A DNA stretch of 64,000 nt, from assembly GCA_964642725.1 (NCBI GenBank), contig CAZXQG010000002.1, forward strand, positions 1-64,000, in the 5' to 3' direction. A model generated the notes under the pieces. That model saw nothing but the letters and a program-made list of their open reading frames with translations, was not told the DNA's origin and ran no database searches. Of the stretch, positions 50,227 to 59,021 are shown piece after piece (positions within the stretch are counted from its first letter, which is position 1; the number at the start of each line of letters is the position of its first letter). The DNA is from JAGVPT01 sp964642725. GTDB lineage: Bacteria > Bacteroidota > Ignavibacteria > UBA10030 > UBA8401. The position numbers and the translations under genes are program-made.

Positions 50227-51118
50227 TTTGAAGATTGTTGGTTTGTTGCTGCTGAGTATTGTCATTTCGTATCCCAAAACGAGAACGCCCCGGACGGCGA
50301 TTCGGGATGCCGGGAAAAGAGTTGATTCAGTCATCAACGCGGAAGGCGGGATTTTTGCCGTCGCATTTATCGACTTGCAAACGGGAAAAAGACTTTACCG
50401 AAACGCAGATGAGAAGTTCCACGCGGCAAGTACGATAAAGACGCCCGTCATGATTGAAGTCTTCAATCAGGCCCGCAAAGGAACGCTTTCGCTCGACGAT
50501 TCACTCGACGTCGTCAACAGTTTTCCAAGTATCATCGACGGAAGCATGTATTCTCTCCATGCTTCAAGCGACAGCGAAGACAGCCTGTATTCTCGAATCG
50601 GGGCGAAGGAGCGAATTCGCACGCTTGTATTCCGGATGATTACTGTGAGCAGCAACCTTGCGGCTAATCTGCTTATTCAAAAAGTAGGCACGAAGAATGT
50701 TCAGCATACGATGAACATTCTGGGAGTAAATGATATTCGCGTAATGAGGGGCGTCGAAGATGAGAAGGCATTTCAAGCCGGAAAAAACAACACGGTCACA
50801 GCAAAATCGTTGGCAAAACTGTACGAACAGCTTGCCCGGAAAAAAATACTAAGCCGAAGGGCATCCGAAGACATGCTCGATATTCTTCTTCATCAGAAAT
50901 TCGCCAATATGATTCCGGCCAGGCTGCCTAAAGCTGTAACCGTTGCCCATAAAACGGGGAGCAGTCCAGGAGTCCAACACGATTCCGGAATTGTCTATCT
51001 GCCTGACGGGAGAAAGTACGTTCTCGTTGTCCTCTCAAAAAATTTGTTGGAACAAAAAAACGGGATTAGCGCTATTGCGCAAATTTCTAAGATCATGTTT
51101 GACTATGAAATGAATTAA
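50201..51118 (+). CDS. Class A beta-lactamase-like serine hydrolase
   Basis: A protein of about 305 residues with a signal peptide or membrane anchor (KIVGLLLLSIVIS) and the penicillin-recognising serine enzyme motifs: S77-T-I-K80 in HAASTIKTPV, SSN in TVSSNLAANLL and KTG in AHKTGSSPG. The overall fold fits the beta-lactamase2/class A family. An omega-loop glutamate is possible in GVEDEKAFQ. The start is uncertain: GTG 50201 or GTG 50177 overlap ribD, and TTG 50228 lies just after its stop. It may be a true beta-lactamase or a related cell-wall peptidase; the motif SxN reads SSN. Confidence 0.85.
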   Translation: MYRIGKKSSLKIVGLLLLSIVISYPKTRTPRTAIRDAGKRVDSVINAEGGIFAVAFIDLQTGKRLYRNADEKFHAASTIKTPVMIEVFNQARKGTLSLDDSLDVVNSFPSIIDGSMYSLHASSDSEDSLYSRIGAKERIRTLVFRMITVSSNLAANLLIQKVGTKNVQHTMNILGVNDIRVMRGVEDEKAFQAGKNNTVTAKSLAKLYEQLARKKILSRRASEDMLDILLHQKFANMIPARLPKAVTVAHKTGSSPGVQHDSGIVYLPDGRKYVLVVLSKNLLEQKNGISAIAQISKIMFDYEMN

Positions 51119-51120
51119 GC

Positions 51121-51711
51121 ATGTTTACAGGAATCATTGAAGAGATCGGCAGGATCAGCGCGGTTCGGATCAGGGATGACGGCATTCAGTTCGACGTTGA
51201 AGCGAAAAAGATATTCTCAGGGCTGAAGGTCGATAACAGCGTTGCAATAAACGGTACATGCTTGACTGTTGTTCAGCGAAAGAATAGAGTTCTTACCTTT
51301 GATGCTGTAAAAGAAACGTTGAGCAAGACAAACTTGGGGCGATTGCATGTCGGAAGCTGCGTTAATCTTGAGCGGTCGGTTTCGCTGAATCAACGCTTGG
51401 GCGGACATCTCGTCCAGGGTCATGTCGACACTACGGGAACTGTTCTGAAACGCACTGTTCTAAAAACGAGCTGGATGTTCACGATCCGCTTTCCGAAAAA
51501 ATTCCGGAAGTATCTTATTTCCGTAGGTTCAATCGCCGTCGACGGAGTGAGCCTGACGGTCGCGCGGCTCCGCGCTGATCAATTCGAAGTTGCGATCATA
51601 CCGTTTACGTTTGAGCACACGATCTTTCGCGAGTATAAGGCCGGCTCAACGGTTAATCTTGAGTTCGACCTTATTGGGAAGTATATTGAGTCGTTGATGC
51701 CTGGTAAATAG
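51121..51711 (+). CDS. ribE: Riboflavin synthase alpha subunit
   Basis: A 196-residue enzyme that dismutates two 6,7-dimethyl-8-ribityllumazine molecules to riboflavin. It has two homologous beta-barrel domains: MFTGIIEEIGRI with NGTCLTVVQR, and GHLVQGHVDTTGTVL with VDGVSLTVARL. It starts two bases after the beta-lactamase-like gene ends. A small AT-adjacent hairpin may overlap its stop codon. Confidence 0.96.
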   Translation: MFTGIIEEIGRISAVRIRDDGIQFDVEAKKIFSGLKVDNSVAINGTCLTVVQRKNRVLTFDAVKETLSKTNLGRLHVGSCVNLERSVSLNQRLGGHLVQGHVDTTGTVLKRTVLKTSWMFTIRFPKKFRKYLISVGSIAVDGVSLTVARLRADQFEVAIIPFTFEHTIFREYKAGSTVNLEFDLIGKYIESLMPGK

Positions 51712-51755
51712 GGCTCCCCCTATATTTTATACAATGAACTTTCATCATTAGGAAT

Positions 51756-52520
51756 ATGAAAGATATCTTTCGGTCTAAGATTACGAAGATTGTCTTATGG
51801 AGTGCTGGAGGACTTTTAGCGGTCGTTCTCATTCTGGATAATATTATTCTCCCGTGGTATGTGAATCATGGCGGCACGCTTGCCGTTCCGGACGTTGTCG
51901 GCATGCAGGTAGCTGACGCTGTCCGAGTGTTGGATTCACTAAACCTCGAACCGAGGAAGGGTGATGTGCATCCCGATAAGGATTATCCGGAAGGATATGT
52001 TGTTGCGCAAAACCCGGTTTCTCAGCAGCTTGTGAAGCCGCATCGCCGGGTTTATCTGACTATTAGCGGCGGCGAACAATTGGCCGTCGTGCCAGACTTG
52101 AAAGGACGCTCGCTTCGCGATACGAAATTTTCGCTGGACCGGTCCGGGTTAAAGCTCGGCGCCGTCGTGCGCCAGATTTCAAAAGAATTTCCGGAGGGAA
52201 CGATTATCTCGCAAGACGTTGTTTCTGGGTCAAAGGTAAAACACGGCTCGTATATCGGCGTGACTGAAAGTACGGGGCAATCGATGGATAGTCTCGTTGT
52301 TCCCAATGTCATCGGCAAAACATTGGTTGATGCGCAAAAGATACTGACCCAAAAGGGATTCAAAGCTGGAAACATCACATATCAATCGAACGCTGACTTA
52401 CTCCCGAATACTGTCATCGGACAGCTTCCGCGCGCCGGTGATATAGCAAGTTTTGGAAAACCGATAGATCTCTTTATTGCGCAGGCGCCGGAGAAAAAAG
52501 GAGCCGTTCAGGAACACTAA
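51756..52520 (+). CDS. PASTA-domain membrane protein
   Basis: A 254-residue protein with one N-terminal membrane helix (about residues 12-34) and three extracytoplasmic PASTA domains (about 43-107, 108-175 and 180-245: VPDVVGMQVADAVRVL, VPDLKGRSLRDTKFSL, VPNVIGKTLVDAQKIL). PASTA domains recognise muropeptides or beta-lactams in PBPs and Ser/Thr kinases. There is no kinase or transpeptidase domain here. It ends two bases before rpe. In several Bacteroidota this stand-alone form precedes rpe; the role is likely in cell-wall sensing or structure. Confidence 0.88.
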   Translation: MKDIFRSKITKIVLWSAGGLLAVVLILDNIILPWYVNHGGTLAVPDVVGMQVADAVRVLDSLNLEPRKGDVHPDKDYPEGYVVAQNPVSQQLVKPHRRVYLTISGGEQLAVVPDLKGRSLRDTKFSLDRSGLKLGAVVRQISKEFPEGTIISQDVVSGSKVKHGSYIGVTESTGQSMDSLVVPNVIGKTLVDAQKILTQKGFKAGNITYQSNADLLPNTVIGQLPRAGDIASFGKPIDLFIAQAPEKKGAVQEH

Positions 52521-52522
52521 GT

Positions 52523-53188
52523 ATGACATCAAATAAGAAACCGGTATTGATCGCCCCGTCGATACTCGCAGCGAACTTTGGAGATTTAGCGAACCAGATC
52601 GCGGCTGTTGAAAAGGCCGGCGCAGACTTCATTCACCTGGATGTGATGGACGGCCATTTTGTTCCAAACATCAGCTTCGGTCCCGGAGTAGTCAAGACAG
52701 TGCACGACCTTACGCGACTCCCCCTGGACACGCATTTGATGATTGAGAATCCGGATCTCTATCTTGAGGCGTTCCAAAAAGCCGGGACGACATATTTAAC
52801 AGTGCATGTTGAAGTGTGCCGTCATCTGCAGCGGACAGTCTCTGCGATCCGGCAGCTTGGAATGAAACCCGGTGTCTGTTTGAATCCGGCCACACCGCTT
52901 TCGACACTGGAAGAAATTCTGGCAGAGGTCGATCTAGTCCTGGTAATGTCGGTAAATCCTGGTTTCGGCGGCCAGAAGTTTCTCCCTCAAACTTTCGAAA
53001 AGATCAAAGACCTGAAGAAGATTATGTTATCGCGAGGAATAACGGCGATCGTTGAAGTTGACGGAGGGGTAGAGAAGGACAATGCAGGCATGCTTGTCGA
53101 TGCGGGTGCCGATGTACTGGTATCCGGAACCGCTATTTTTAGATCGGGGGATATTTCCAAAGCGATACATGACCTAAGGAATAATTAG
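52523..53188 (+). CDS. rpe: Ribulose-phosphate 3-epimerase
   Basis: A 221-residue TIM-barrel metalloenzyme of the pentose phosphate pathway, epimerising ribulose 5-phosphate and xylulose 5-phosphate. Motifs: IAPSILAANFGDL, the metal ligands in HLDVMDGHFVPNISFGP and DTHLMIENP, VMSVNPGFGGQKF and VEVDGGVEKDNA. Length matches the family. It is the end of the run that began with the PASTA gene; a strong terminator follows at 53320. Confidence 0.96.
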   Translation: MTSNKKPVLIAPSILAANFGDLANQIAAVEKAGADFIHLDVMDGHFVPNISFGPGVVKTVHDLTRLPLDTHLMIENPDLYLEAFQKAGTTYLTVHVEVCRHLQRTVSAIRQLGMKPGVCLNPATPLSTLEEILAEVDLVLVMSVNPGFGGQKFLPQTFEKIKDLKKIMLSRGITAIVEVDGGVEKDNAGMLVDAGADVLVSGTAIFRSGDISKAIHDLRNN

Positions 53189-53319
53189 TCCGGTGAATTG
53201 AAGTGAAGAAGAAAGAGTAATTCGAACGCTCTGTTTGAATTGCTATGAAAAGAGTAAAGCCTTTGAACCAGCGTACTCTGTATTATTGAAATAGTGAACA
53301 ACAGCTATTTGTCGGCGGA

Positions 53320-53355
53320 AGCCGCGTCTCAATCTGACGCGGCTTTTTTTATTTA
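53320..53355 (+). terminator. Intrinsic terminator downstream of rpe
   Basis: AGCCGCGTC (53320-53328) pairs perfectly with GACGCGGCT (53336-53344), loop 7 bases, followed by a run of T (53345-53351) and TTT. This GC-rich stem with T-run is a strong intrinsic terminator and separates rpe from the nitrogen island. Confidence 0.92.
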
Positions 53356-53415
53356 GCGCCAACTCACAATCACCTAATTAAGTAAGGAATTATTTACAAA
53401 TACATTAAAAAGTAC

Positions 53416-53443
53416 TTGACAAAACGAAATTGTACGTTATATT
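53416..53443 (+). promoter_or_regulatory. Promoter of the glnB leader
   Basis: TTGACA (53416-53421) and TATATT (53438-53443) with a 16-base spacer form a consensus-like sigma-70 promoter. Transcription would begin near 53450, giving a leader of about 235 bases before glnB, unusually long. Confidence 0.7.
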
Positions 53444-53684
53444 GTAATGTTGAGGGACGGATCGCAGGGAGGCGGGAAGAAGAATACACTACCGAGGTGA
53501 TCAGAAATGTTCTTTAAAGTGCCGGGCCGTAACCTGAAAAATCCAACTCTAGGATAGGAAACGGCAATAGGCTGGACTAATTCATGAACAACTATAAAAA
53601 ACTAATTGCGGGAGATGCCTATGACCGACTAGCCCAAGCAATTTCTACACTATGTTCACCGTTAATACACATCGTTGAGAAACA
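53444..53684 (+). other. Long glnB 5' leader with small ORFs
   Basis: The leader between the promoter and glnB has a possible structured segment: GCCGT (53526-53530) pairs with ACGGC (53561-53565) around the stop of a 16-codon reading frame. Two small reading frames are listed separately. I cannot match it to a known riboswitch class by eye. A cis-regulatory role is inferred from its length and layout. Confidence 0.5.
53507..53557 (+). CDS. Possible 16-residue leader peptide
   Basis: An ATG at 53507 preceded by a good GAGGTGATC site opens a 16-codon frame (MFFKVPGRNLKNPTLG) ending TAG at 53555. The well-spaced ribosome binding site is the main evidence. Coding statistics on so short a frame mean little, so this is tentative. 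Confidence 0.35.
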   Translation: MFFKVPGRNLKNPTLG

Positions 53685-53688
53685 ATGA
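53584..53688 (+). CDS. Possible 34-residue ORF overlapping the glnB start
   Basis: A frame MNNYKKLIAGDAYDRLAQAI and 14 more residues runs from ATG 53584 to a TGA whose first two bases are shared with the glnB ATG (ATGA). If translated, it would couple to glnB. No strong ribosome binding site precedes it. The peptide matches no family I know. Confidence 0.35.
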   Translation: MNNYKKLIAGDAYDRLAQAISTLCSPLIHIVEKQ

Positions 53689-54023
53689 AAAAGATTGAGG
53701 CCATCATTAGACCGCATAAGCTCGAAGAAGTCCGGGAAGCATTACACGACAACGGCGTCCACGGAATGACGATTTCTGAGGTTAAGGGAGTCGGAAGGCA
53801 AAAGGGTCATGCCGAAGTGTACCGCGGCTCGGAATACAAAATTGATTTTTTGCCGAAAATCAAACTCGAAGTTGTTGTGAGCGACAAAATGCTCGATGAG
53901 GTGGTAACGATCATCGTTAAAGCTTCAAAGACGGGAAACGTGGGAGACGGGAAGCTATTTGTCAGCCCCGTTGAAGAGGTGATACGTATTCGGACTGAAG
54001 AAGTAGGAGAAGATGCATTATAG
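53685..54023 (+). CDS. glnB: Nitrogen regulatory protein P-II
   Basis: A 112-residue P-II signal protein that reads 2-oxoglutarate and ATP/ADP. The T-loop carries the uridylylation tyrosine Y51 in YRGSEY, the first signature region. The C-terminal TGNVGDGKLFVSPVEEVIRIRT contains the second signature (GxxGDGKIFV). P-II usually controls AmtB, NtrB or glutamine synthetase adenylylation. Here the downstream neighbours are a porin and an amino acid permease rather than amtB. Possession of Y51 means uridylylation by a GlnD-type enzyme is possible, but no glnD is in the window. Confidence 0.96.
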   Translation: MKKIEAIIRPHKLEEVREALHDNGVHGMTISEVKGVGRQKGHAEVYRGSEYKIDFLPKIKLEVVVSDKMLDEVVTIIVKASKTGNVGDGKLFVSPVEEVIRIRTEEVGEDAL

Positions 54024-54095
54024 GGATGGCCGGCGTGCGGTTGGAAAACACATAGTTACGCACTAATTTTATTCACATCGAAAAAGGGTTTACCA

Positions 54096-55241
54096 ATGAA
54101 GCAGACTTATCTTTTTGTGGCAGCATTTGCACTGTGCTCGACCGCGTTGTATGCAGCAGATTCCGCAGCAGCTGCGCCTGCCCCCGCGCCGATTACGTGG
54201 AGCGGGTTTGTCGACGCGTATTACAGCAAGAACTTTAACAGCCCGTCAAACTCAACCAACGCGTTAAGAAATTTCGACATCAGCGAGAACCAGTTTGCTT
54301 TGAGCCTTGCAGAACTCGTTATCCAGAAACAAGCCTCGCCGGTCGGATTCCGCATGGATCTCGATTTTGGTACGACCAACGACATCGTGCAGGGAGTTGC
54401 ACCCTACGGAACAACTCCGTATAACACGTTGAGCATCCTGCAGCAGGCATATTTGACCGCAATTCTGCCGGTCGGTTCCGGCCTCACGGTCGACGTCGGA
54501 AAATTCGTAACGCACATGGGATATGAAGTGATTGAATCGAAAGATAACTGGAATTACAGCCGTTCGTTCATGTTTGCGTATGCGATTCCGTACTACCATA
54601 CAGGCGTCCGAGCCTCGTATACGTTCTCAAGTGCTTTTTCGGCGACTCTTCATTTCCTCAACGGCTGGAATTCATATATCGATAACAACAGATCGCAATC
54701 ACTGGGCCTGACGTTGAATTACCAAGTGACGCCTTCCACCGATATTATTTTCAACGGCATTGATGGTTTTGAACGTCCATTTAATACGCCATATGGAAAA
54801 CGGGCTGTTGCGGACTTTATTATTACGCAGACTGTGAATGATATGCTCTCGCTCGGGCTCAATGCGGACTACGGACAAGAACGCTTGGGAGGCTCTGCCG
54901 GTCCTTTAGATATGTGGAAAGGTGCAGCCATTTACGGCAAATGTACCATCAATCCTAAGTCTTCCGTCGCTCTGCGCGCCGAGGTGTATTCTGATCCATA
55001 TCTTTACACATTAAACGGATATGGAACTCTTCCACCGACTAATCCTTTTGACACGAAAGAAACGTTGAAGGAAGTGACCCTGACGTATGAGTATCATTTG
55101 TTCGATCCTTTGATAACACGCGTCGAGCTTCGGGATGATCTTTCGAACAATCCTGGATTCTTCAGTACGGCAAGTGCAACCCCTTCAGGATCGGTAACAT
55201 CACAGCCAACACTCCTCATCGGTGTTGTAGCAATATTTTAA
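54096..55241 (+). CDS. Outer membrane beta-barrel porin (BBP2/OmpL-like)
   Basis: A 381-residue exported protein. The signal peptide ends about ALYAADS; an Ala/Pro-rich linker (AAAAPAPAP) precedes a barrel made of alternating aromatic beta-strands (ITWSGFVDAYYSKNF, GFRMDLDFG, SAFSATLHFLNGW). It ends with phenylalanine (LLIGVVAIF), the usual outer membrane signal. The pattern fits the putative beta-barrel porin-2 family. It lies 72 bases after glnB and 45 before an amino acid permease, suggesting that it passes nitrogen compounds across the outer membrane; substrate unknown. Confidence 0.88.
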   Translation: MKQTYLFVAAFALCSTALYAADSAAAAPAPAPITWSGFVDAYYSKNFNSPSNSTNALRNFDISENQFALSLAELVIQKQASPVGFRMDLDFGTTNDIVQGVAPYGTTPYNTLSILQQAYLTAILPVGSGLTVDVGKFVTHMGYEVIESKDNWNYSRSFMFAYAIPYYHTGVRASYTFSSAFSATLHFLNGWNSYIDNNRSQSLGLTLNYQVTPSTDIIFNGIDGFERPFNTPYGKRAVADFIITQTVNDMLSLGLNADYGQERLGGSAGPLDMWKGAAIYGKCTINPKSSVALRAEVYSDPYLYTLNGYGTLPPTNPFDTKETLKEVTLTYEYHLFDPLITRVELRDDLSNNPGFFSTASATPSGSVTSQPTLLIGVVAIF

Positions 55242-55286
55242 ATCAAAATCTATTCAACAATCACTAATTAACTTCTAGAGGTGTCT

Positions 55287-56813
55287 ATGGCTGAAGAAAA
55301 AAAGACCACCATGAAGAAAACCCTGGGCCTCACGGGTGTTACCGTGAACGCAATGGCTCTTATTGCACCAGGTGCGTTTCTCTGGATCACATTTCAAGTA
55401 CAAGCGTCGAATAACGGCGGCGCTACAGATATGTGGACCGGCATTGTTGCTGCTTTAATCGTAGCTTTTCTTACTGCAATTGCATTCGCTGAACTGGCTC
55501 GCCGGTACCCGGAAGCCGGCGCGGGCGGATCGTATTACTTCGCGGAGAAAGCATTCCTCGACCGCGACAAAGCGTCCCACAGGCGATTCGCGCGCTTGGC
55601 GAAATTCCTCACCGGTTGGGCAGCCCACTTGTTCTATTGGGTCTATCCAGGCGTCATGGTGGCGATGATGGCAGTCCTCGTTACATATATCTTCGGTCAA
55701 TTTAATATCAACATTACGATTCCAGAGCAAATTGGAATCGCGGTTGCATTCTCCGTTTTTATCGGATTGATCGCTGTTCGCGGAATTACAGGATCGACAA
55801 ATGTCGCCATCGCCATCAACGTCATCCAATTGGTTTCATTGGTCGGTTTCAGTATTCTGGCGATTATGTTCCGAGTTCAAAATCCGCTCCATGCTACGCA
55901 ATGGGCTCATCCTGTTGCATCTTCAGTTATCTGGCCGCACAGCCTTTCGGCCATGCTCTTTCAGTCAACTATCGCTATTCTGATTCTTGTTGGATTTGAG
56001 TCGTCGACGTCGCTGGCTGGGGAGGCGCTCAATCCCAAGAAAGATATTCCGCGCGGCGTGCTCATCTCGCTCGTTATCCAGGGGCTCTTTGCGTATCTGC
56101 TTGAATATTTCGCAGCGAACTATGCCGTGTGCGAGAAGCTCACGTTTACAAATCCTGACGGAAGTATTGTTACTGGCATGGATGCCGCGGCGGCTTCAGG
56201 TGCTCCAATCGGAGACATGGTCCGTCTCATCGGCGATGCAATGCTTGGCGGAAATGGTTTTGTTTTAATGATCATTATTGCGATCACGGTTGCACTCGCC
56301 GTTGTAGGAACAACGCTTGCAGCAATAAATACTGCTGTCCGCGTGAGTTTTGCCATGGCGCAAGACAAAGAAATGCCGGAAATGCTCGGTGCTCTTCATG
56401 AGAAACATGCTAGCCCACATGTCGGCGTTTGGGTGCTCGTTGTTGTCTCCGCGATTCTCGGAAGCATCGGCGTTCTGAATGTCACTGCGCTCACAGGTAT
56501 TACGCTTGCGTCTAATATCGGCACGTTTGCACTTTATGCACTCATCTGCGGTCTGACGTTTGTTACGTTTGTCGGCCGAGAAGAATTTCACAGCGTGAAG
56601 CATGCGGTCATTCCTTTTCTTGGCTTGGTAGGGAACATTGGATTGCTTGTCGGCGTTGTATTTATCGGACTGACGACGCCAGGGGTTTCAGAAGACGCGA
56701 CAAAAATGGCACTCTATATCACAGGCGGCTGGGGTCTGGTGAGTGTTATCTATCTTATATGGAACAGTAAGAAGGAAGGGAAAGCAATAATCCCGGCCAC
56801 GACCGCGTCATGA
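55287..56813 (+). CDS. APC-superfamily amino acid permease
   Basis: A 508-residue transporter with about twelve membrane helices. Amino acid-polyamine-organocation features: LTGVTVNAMALIAPGAFLW (first helix), AELARRYPEAGAGGSYYFAE and GFESSTSLAGEALNPKKDIPRGV. The C-terminal part ends with a basic loop. ATG 55287 follows GAGGTGTCT; a GTG two codons upstream is possible. With P-II, porin and glutamine synthetase genes around, import of a glutamate- or glutamine-related substrate is likely, but specificity cannot be fixed by eye. Confidence 0.92.
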   Translation: MAEEKKTTMKKTLGLTGVTVNAMALIAPGAFLWITFQVQASNNGGATDMWTGIVAALIVAFLTAIAFAELARRYPEAGAGGSYYFAEKAFLDRDKASHRRFARLAKFLTGWAAHLFYWVYPGVMVAMMAVLVTYIFGQFNINITIPEQIGIAVAFSVFIGLIAVRGITGSTNVAIAINVIQLVSLVGFSILAIMFRVQNPLHATQWAHPVASSVIWPHSLSAMLFQSTIAILILVGFESSTSLAGEALNPKKDIPRGVLISLVIQGLFAYLLEYFAANYAVCEKLTFTNPDGSIVTGMDAAAASGAPIGDMVRLIGDAMLGGNGFVLMIIIAITVALAVVGTTLAAINTAVRVSFAMAQDKEMPEMLGALHEKHASPHVGVWVLVVVSAILGSIGVLNVTALTGITLASNIGTFALYALICGLTFVTFVGREEFHSVKHAVIPFLGLVGNIGLLVGVVFIGLTTPGVSEDATKMALYITGGWGLVSVIYLIWNSKKEGKAIIPATTAS

Positions 56814-56854
56814 GGCACGTAGAAACGAGCGGTCTTTCATTAGAGAAGTAGTAT

Positions 56855-56896
56855 GGAGGGAGGAAAATACCAAGTTGTTTTTCCTCCCTCCTTGTT
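56855..56896 (+). terminator. Intrinsic terminator after the permease
   Basis: GGAGGGAGGAAAA (56855-56867) pairs perfectly with TTTTCCTCCCTCC (56879-56891), loop 11 bases, followed by TTGTTTG. A strong stem with a modest T-rich tail. It separates the permease from the phosphatase gene. Confidence 0.8.
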
Positions 56897-56912
56897 TGTA
56901 CCAGGAGTATAG

Positions 56913-57746
56913 ATGTCTGAATCAGATGTCGCTGAAATTAAATCGTACAGTTACAGCCACGTAGGAAAAGTACGCGATGACAACCAGGACGCAGTGCGTC
57001 TGTGTAACCCTGTCGATGAACTGACCTTCTCGGACGGACATTTGTACGGTATCGCAGATGGAATGGGAGGGTATGCTCATGGAGGTGTTGCCAGCTCTTT
57101 GGCGCTTGAGACCTTTTTTGAAACATTTTATGCGGCCAACGGCGTCGCTCCGTCTCAGAAACTCCGCGTCGGCATTCAGAATGCAAATCTCAGCGTCTTC
57201 CAGACTTCGCAGCGACTTGGCGCAGGCAGGATGGGGACGACGCTGACAGCGGTGAATATTGTAGGACATAAATTACATGTCGCTCATGTCGGTGACAGCC
57301 GTGCATATTTGATCCGAGACGGGAAATCGAAATGCCTGACAAATGACCACACCCGAGTAGGTGAATTAGTGCGATTGAAAGTGCTGTCGCCCGAAAAGGT
57401 CCGGACACATAGTCAACGTTCAATGCTCGATAAATGTCTTGGGATGGAACTTTTTGTGCAGCCGGACATTTTCCAGGTTCCGGTTAGATCTGGGGATATC
57501 ATCGTTCTCTGTTCGGATGGTGTGTGGGCAACGATTCAAGATGACGAATTTGCACAATTAATCACTGACTCGAATGATCCGGAAAATCTTTGCAGACAAA
57601 TTGTAGAATTGGCAATGGAGCGAGAGAGTGATGATAATCTTTCAATTATTATCCTTTATCTTCACCGGCTCGCGCCATCCAAGCCGGATGAAAAAAAGAG
57701 CCCTTTTTGGCCGTTGCCGGATGCGATTCGGCGCCTTTTTAAGTAG
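56913..57746 (+). CDS. PP2C-family Ser/Thr protein phosphatase
   Basis: A 277-residue metal-dependent phosphatase. The PP2C motifs are VGKVRDDNQDAVRL (motif 1, metal Asp), YGIADGMGGYAHGGVAS (motif 2), MGTTLTAVNI, AHVGDSRAYLIRDG, VLCSDGVWATI and ESDDNLSIIIL. The catalytic Asp residues are all present. A short basic C-terminal tail (KPDEKKSP) is the only addition. It is followed by a Ser/Thr kinase, forming the usual kinase/phosphatase pair next to glutamine synthetase. Confidence 0.95.
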   Translation: MSESDVAEIKSYSYSHVGKVRDDNQDAVRLCNPVDELTFSDGHLYGIADGMGGYAHGGVASSLALETFFETFYAANGVAPSQKLRVGIQNANLSVFQTSQRLGAGRMGTTLTAVNIVGHKLHVAHVGDSRAYLIRDGKSKCLTNDHTRVGELVRLKVLSPEKVRTHSQRSMLDKCLGMELFVQPDIFQVPVRSGDIIVLCSDGVWATIQDDEFAQLITDSNDPENLCRQIVELAMERESDDNLSIIILYLHRLAPSKPDEKKSPFWPLPDAIRRLFK

Positions 57747-57887
57747 ACCAGGAATTTCTAGGATTTTCTCTGCGAATCTTTTGAAGCTTTTCTTGGAAAA
57801 ATAGGCCAATTTCAAATATTTAAAAATTGCAGTCAAAGAAATTTCGGAAGGTTTCTTAGATTGGAGATTACTGCCTGCTGGAGAGAA

Positions 57888-57916
57888 TTGCTTTTGAGAG
57901 GAATCTTTAGTACACT
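57888..57916 (+). promoter_or_regulatory. Candidate promoter for the kinase-glnA unit
   Basis: TTGCTT (57888-57893) and TACACT (57911-57916) with a 17-base spacer lie in the 291-base gap between the phosphatase and kinase genes, about 120 bases before the kinase ATG. The rest of this gap shows no gene. Confidence 0.35.
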
Positions 57917-58037
57917 CTCTTGCTCGCGAGTGAAATAGTAGCAAAATCACCCTAAAAACTTGTTTAAAGACGAAGGTGTGAAGAAGGCTGATCGTCAAAC
58001 CTCTTCCCCCCAAGCACTAAAACTTGCGAGATCTATC

Positions 58038-59021
58038 ATGTCAAAAACATCAATGCTTCAAATTGGCGACCAGTTTGATCACTTTCAAATTCAAGGACAC
58101 ATCGCTCAGGGTGGAATGAGCGACATCTACCGTGCATTCGACCTGTTGACGAGTAAGGACGTTGTGCTCAAGATTCCTGACAAGATGTCTATCGGCGATC
58201 CGGCGCAATACGAGAGATTCCAGCGCGAGCTGGAGGTCATGCGAACGCTGCAGCATCCGGCCATCTTAAGGGGGCTTGGGTCGGGCCGTTTTAACAGCAC
58301 TCCCTATCTTGTTACTGAGCTGATCGAAGGTGAATCGATGAGGACTCTTATCGCAAGAGCTGCGCCGGTTTCGTCAAATGATTCGATTGCATTGATCCGG
58401 AAAATTGCGGACGGTTTGGCTCATTGTCATGATAATCAGATTATTCATCGTGACCTGAAACCCGAAAACATCCTTATCGCCGCGGGGGGGCAGCCGGTGA
58501 TTCTGGATTTCGGCCTTGCCCTGACAAAAAAATCTTTTCGCGTCACATATGCCAATTTGAGCAGTACGGCAGGAACACCGGATTATATGGCGCCCGAACA
58601 GATTGAAGGGCAGCGTGGAGATGTTCGCACGGATGTGTACGCCGTCGGAACAATGTTGTTCGAACTCTTAACCGGGCGGACTCCGTTCAGCGGCGATAGT
58701 AATCTCGCCGTCATGGCGCAGCATCTCAGCGGCAACATACCTCGTTTAGACAAAATACAGCCGAGTGTTTCGCCGCAATTGGCTGCGGTTGTTGCAAAAT
58801 GCCTTCAGCGAGAACCAAAAGACCGTTACACGGACATGCACGCGCTTGTGCACGACCTGGATCATCTGGAACAAGTCGATGTGTCAATCCTTGAACGCGT
58901 AACAGAAGTGTCGGCGATGCGGAATTTCTGGCGTTCGCCGGTCGTCAGAGCAATCGGTTCAACGCTGGCACTGCTTGCAGTTATAGTTCTATTGGCTATT
59001 GTTCTTAAATCCTTACACTAA
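58038..59021 (+). CDS. Membrane-anchored Ser/Thr protein kinase (Hanks type)
   Basis: A 327-residue kinase with all the catalytic parts: glycine loop GHIAQGGMSDIY, ATP lysine K45 in VVLKIPDK, HRDLKPEN (D139), DFG (D157) and APEQ in the activation segment. A single membrane helix near residues 304-325 leaves only a few residues outside, so it lacks the usual sensor domain (PASTA or TPR). The ATG at 58038 is chosen over TTG 57960, which adds 26 polar residues. The stop overlaps the glnA start (TAATG). Confidence 0.93.
   Translation: MSKTSMLQIGDQFDHFQIQGHIAQGGMSDIYRAFDLLTSKDVVLKIPDKMSIGDPAQYERFQRELEVMRTLQHPAILRGLGSGRFNSTPYLVTELIEGESMRTLIARAAPVSSNDSIALIRKIADGLAHCHDNQIIHRDLKPENILIAAGGQPVILDFGLALTKKSFRVTYANLSSTAGTPDYMAPEQIEGQRGDVRTDVYAVGTMLFELLTGRTPFSGDSNLAVMAQHLSGNIPRLDKIQPSVSPQLAAVVAKCLQREPKDRYTDMHALVHDLDHLEQVDVSILERVTEVSAMRNFWRSPVVRAIGSTLALLAVIVLLAIVLKSLH

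Noticed and set aside
57642..58013. 123-codon minus-strand frame between the phosphatase and kinase genes
   Set aside because: Overlaps the end of the PP2C gene, lacks a domain and runs through probable promoter sequence.
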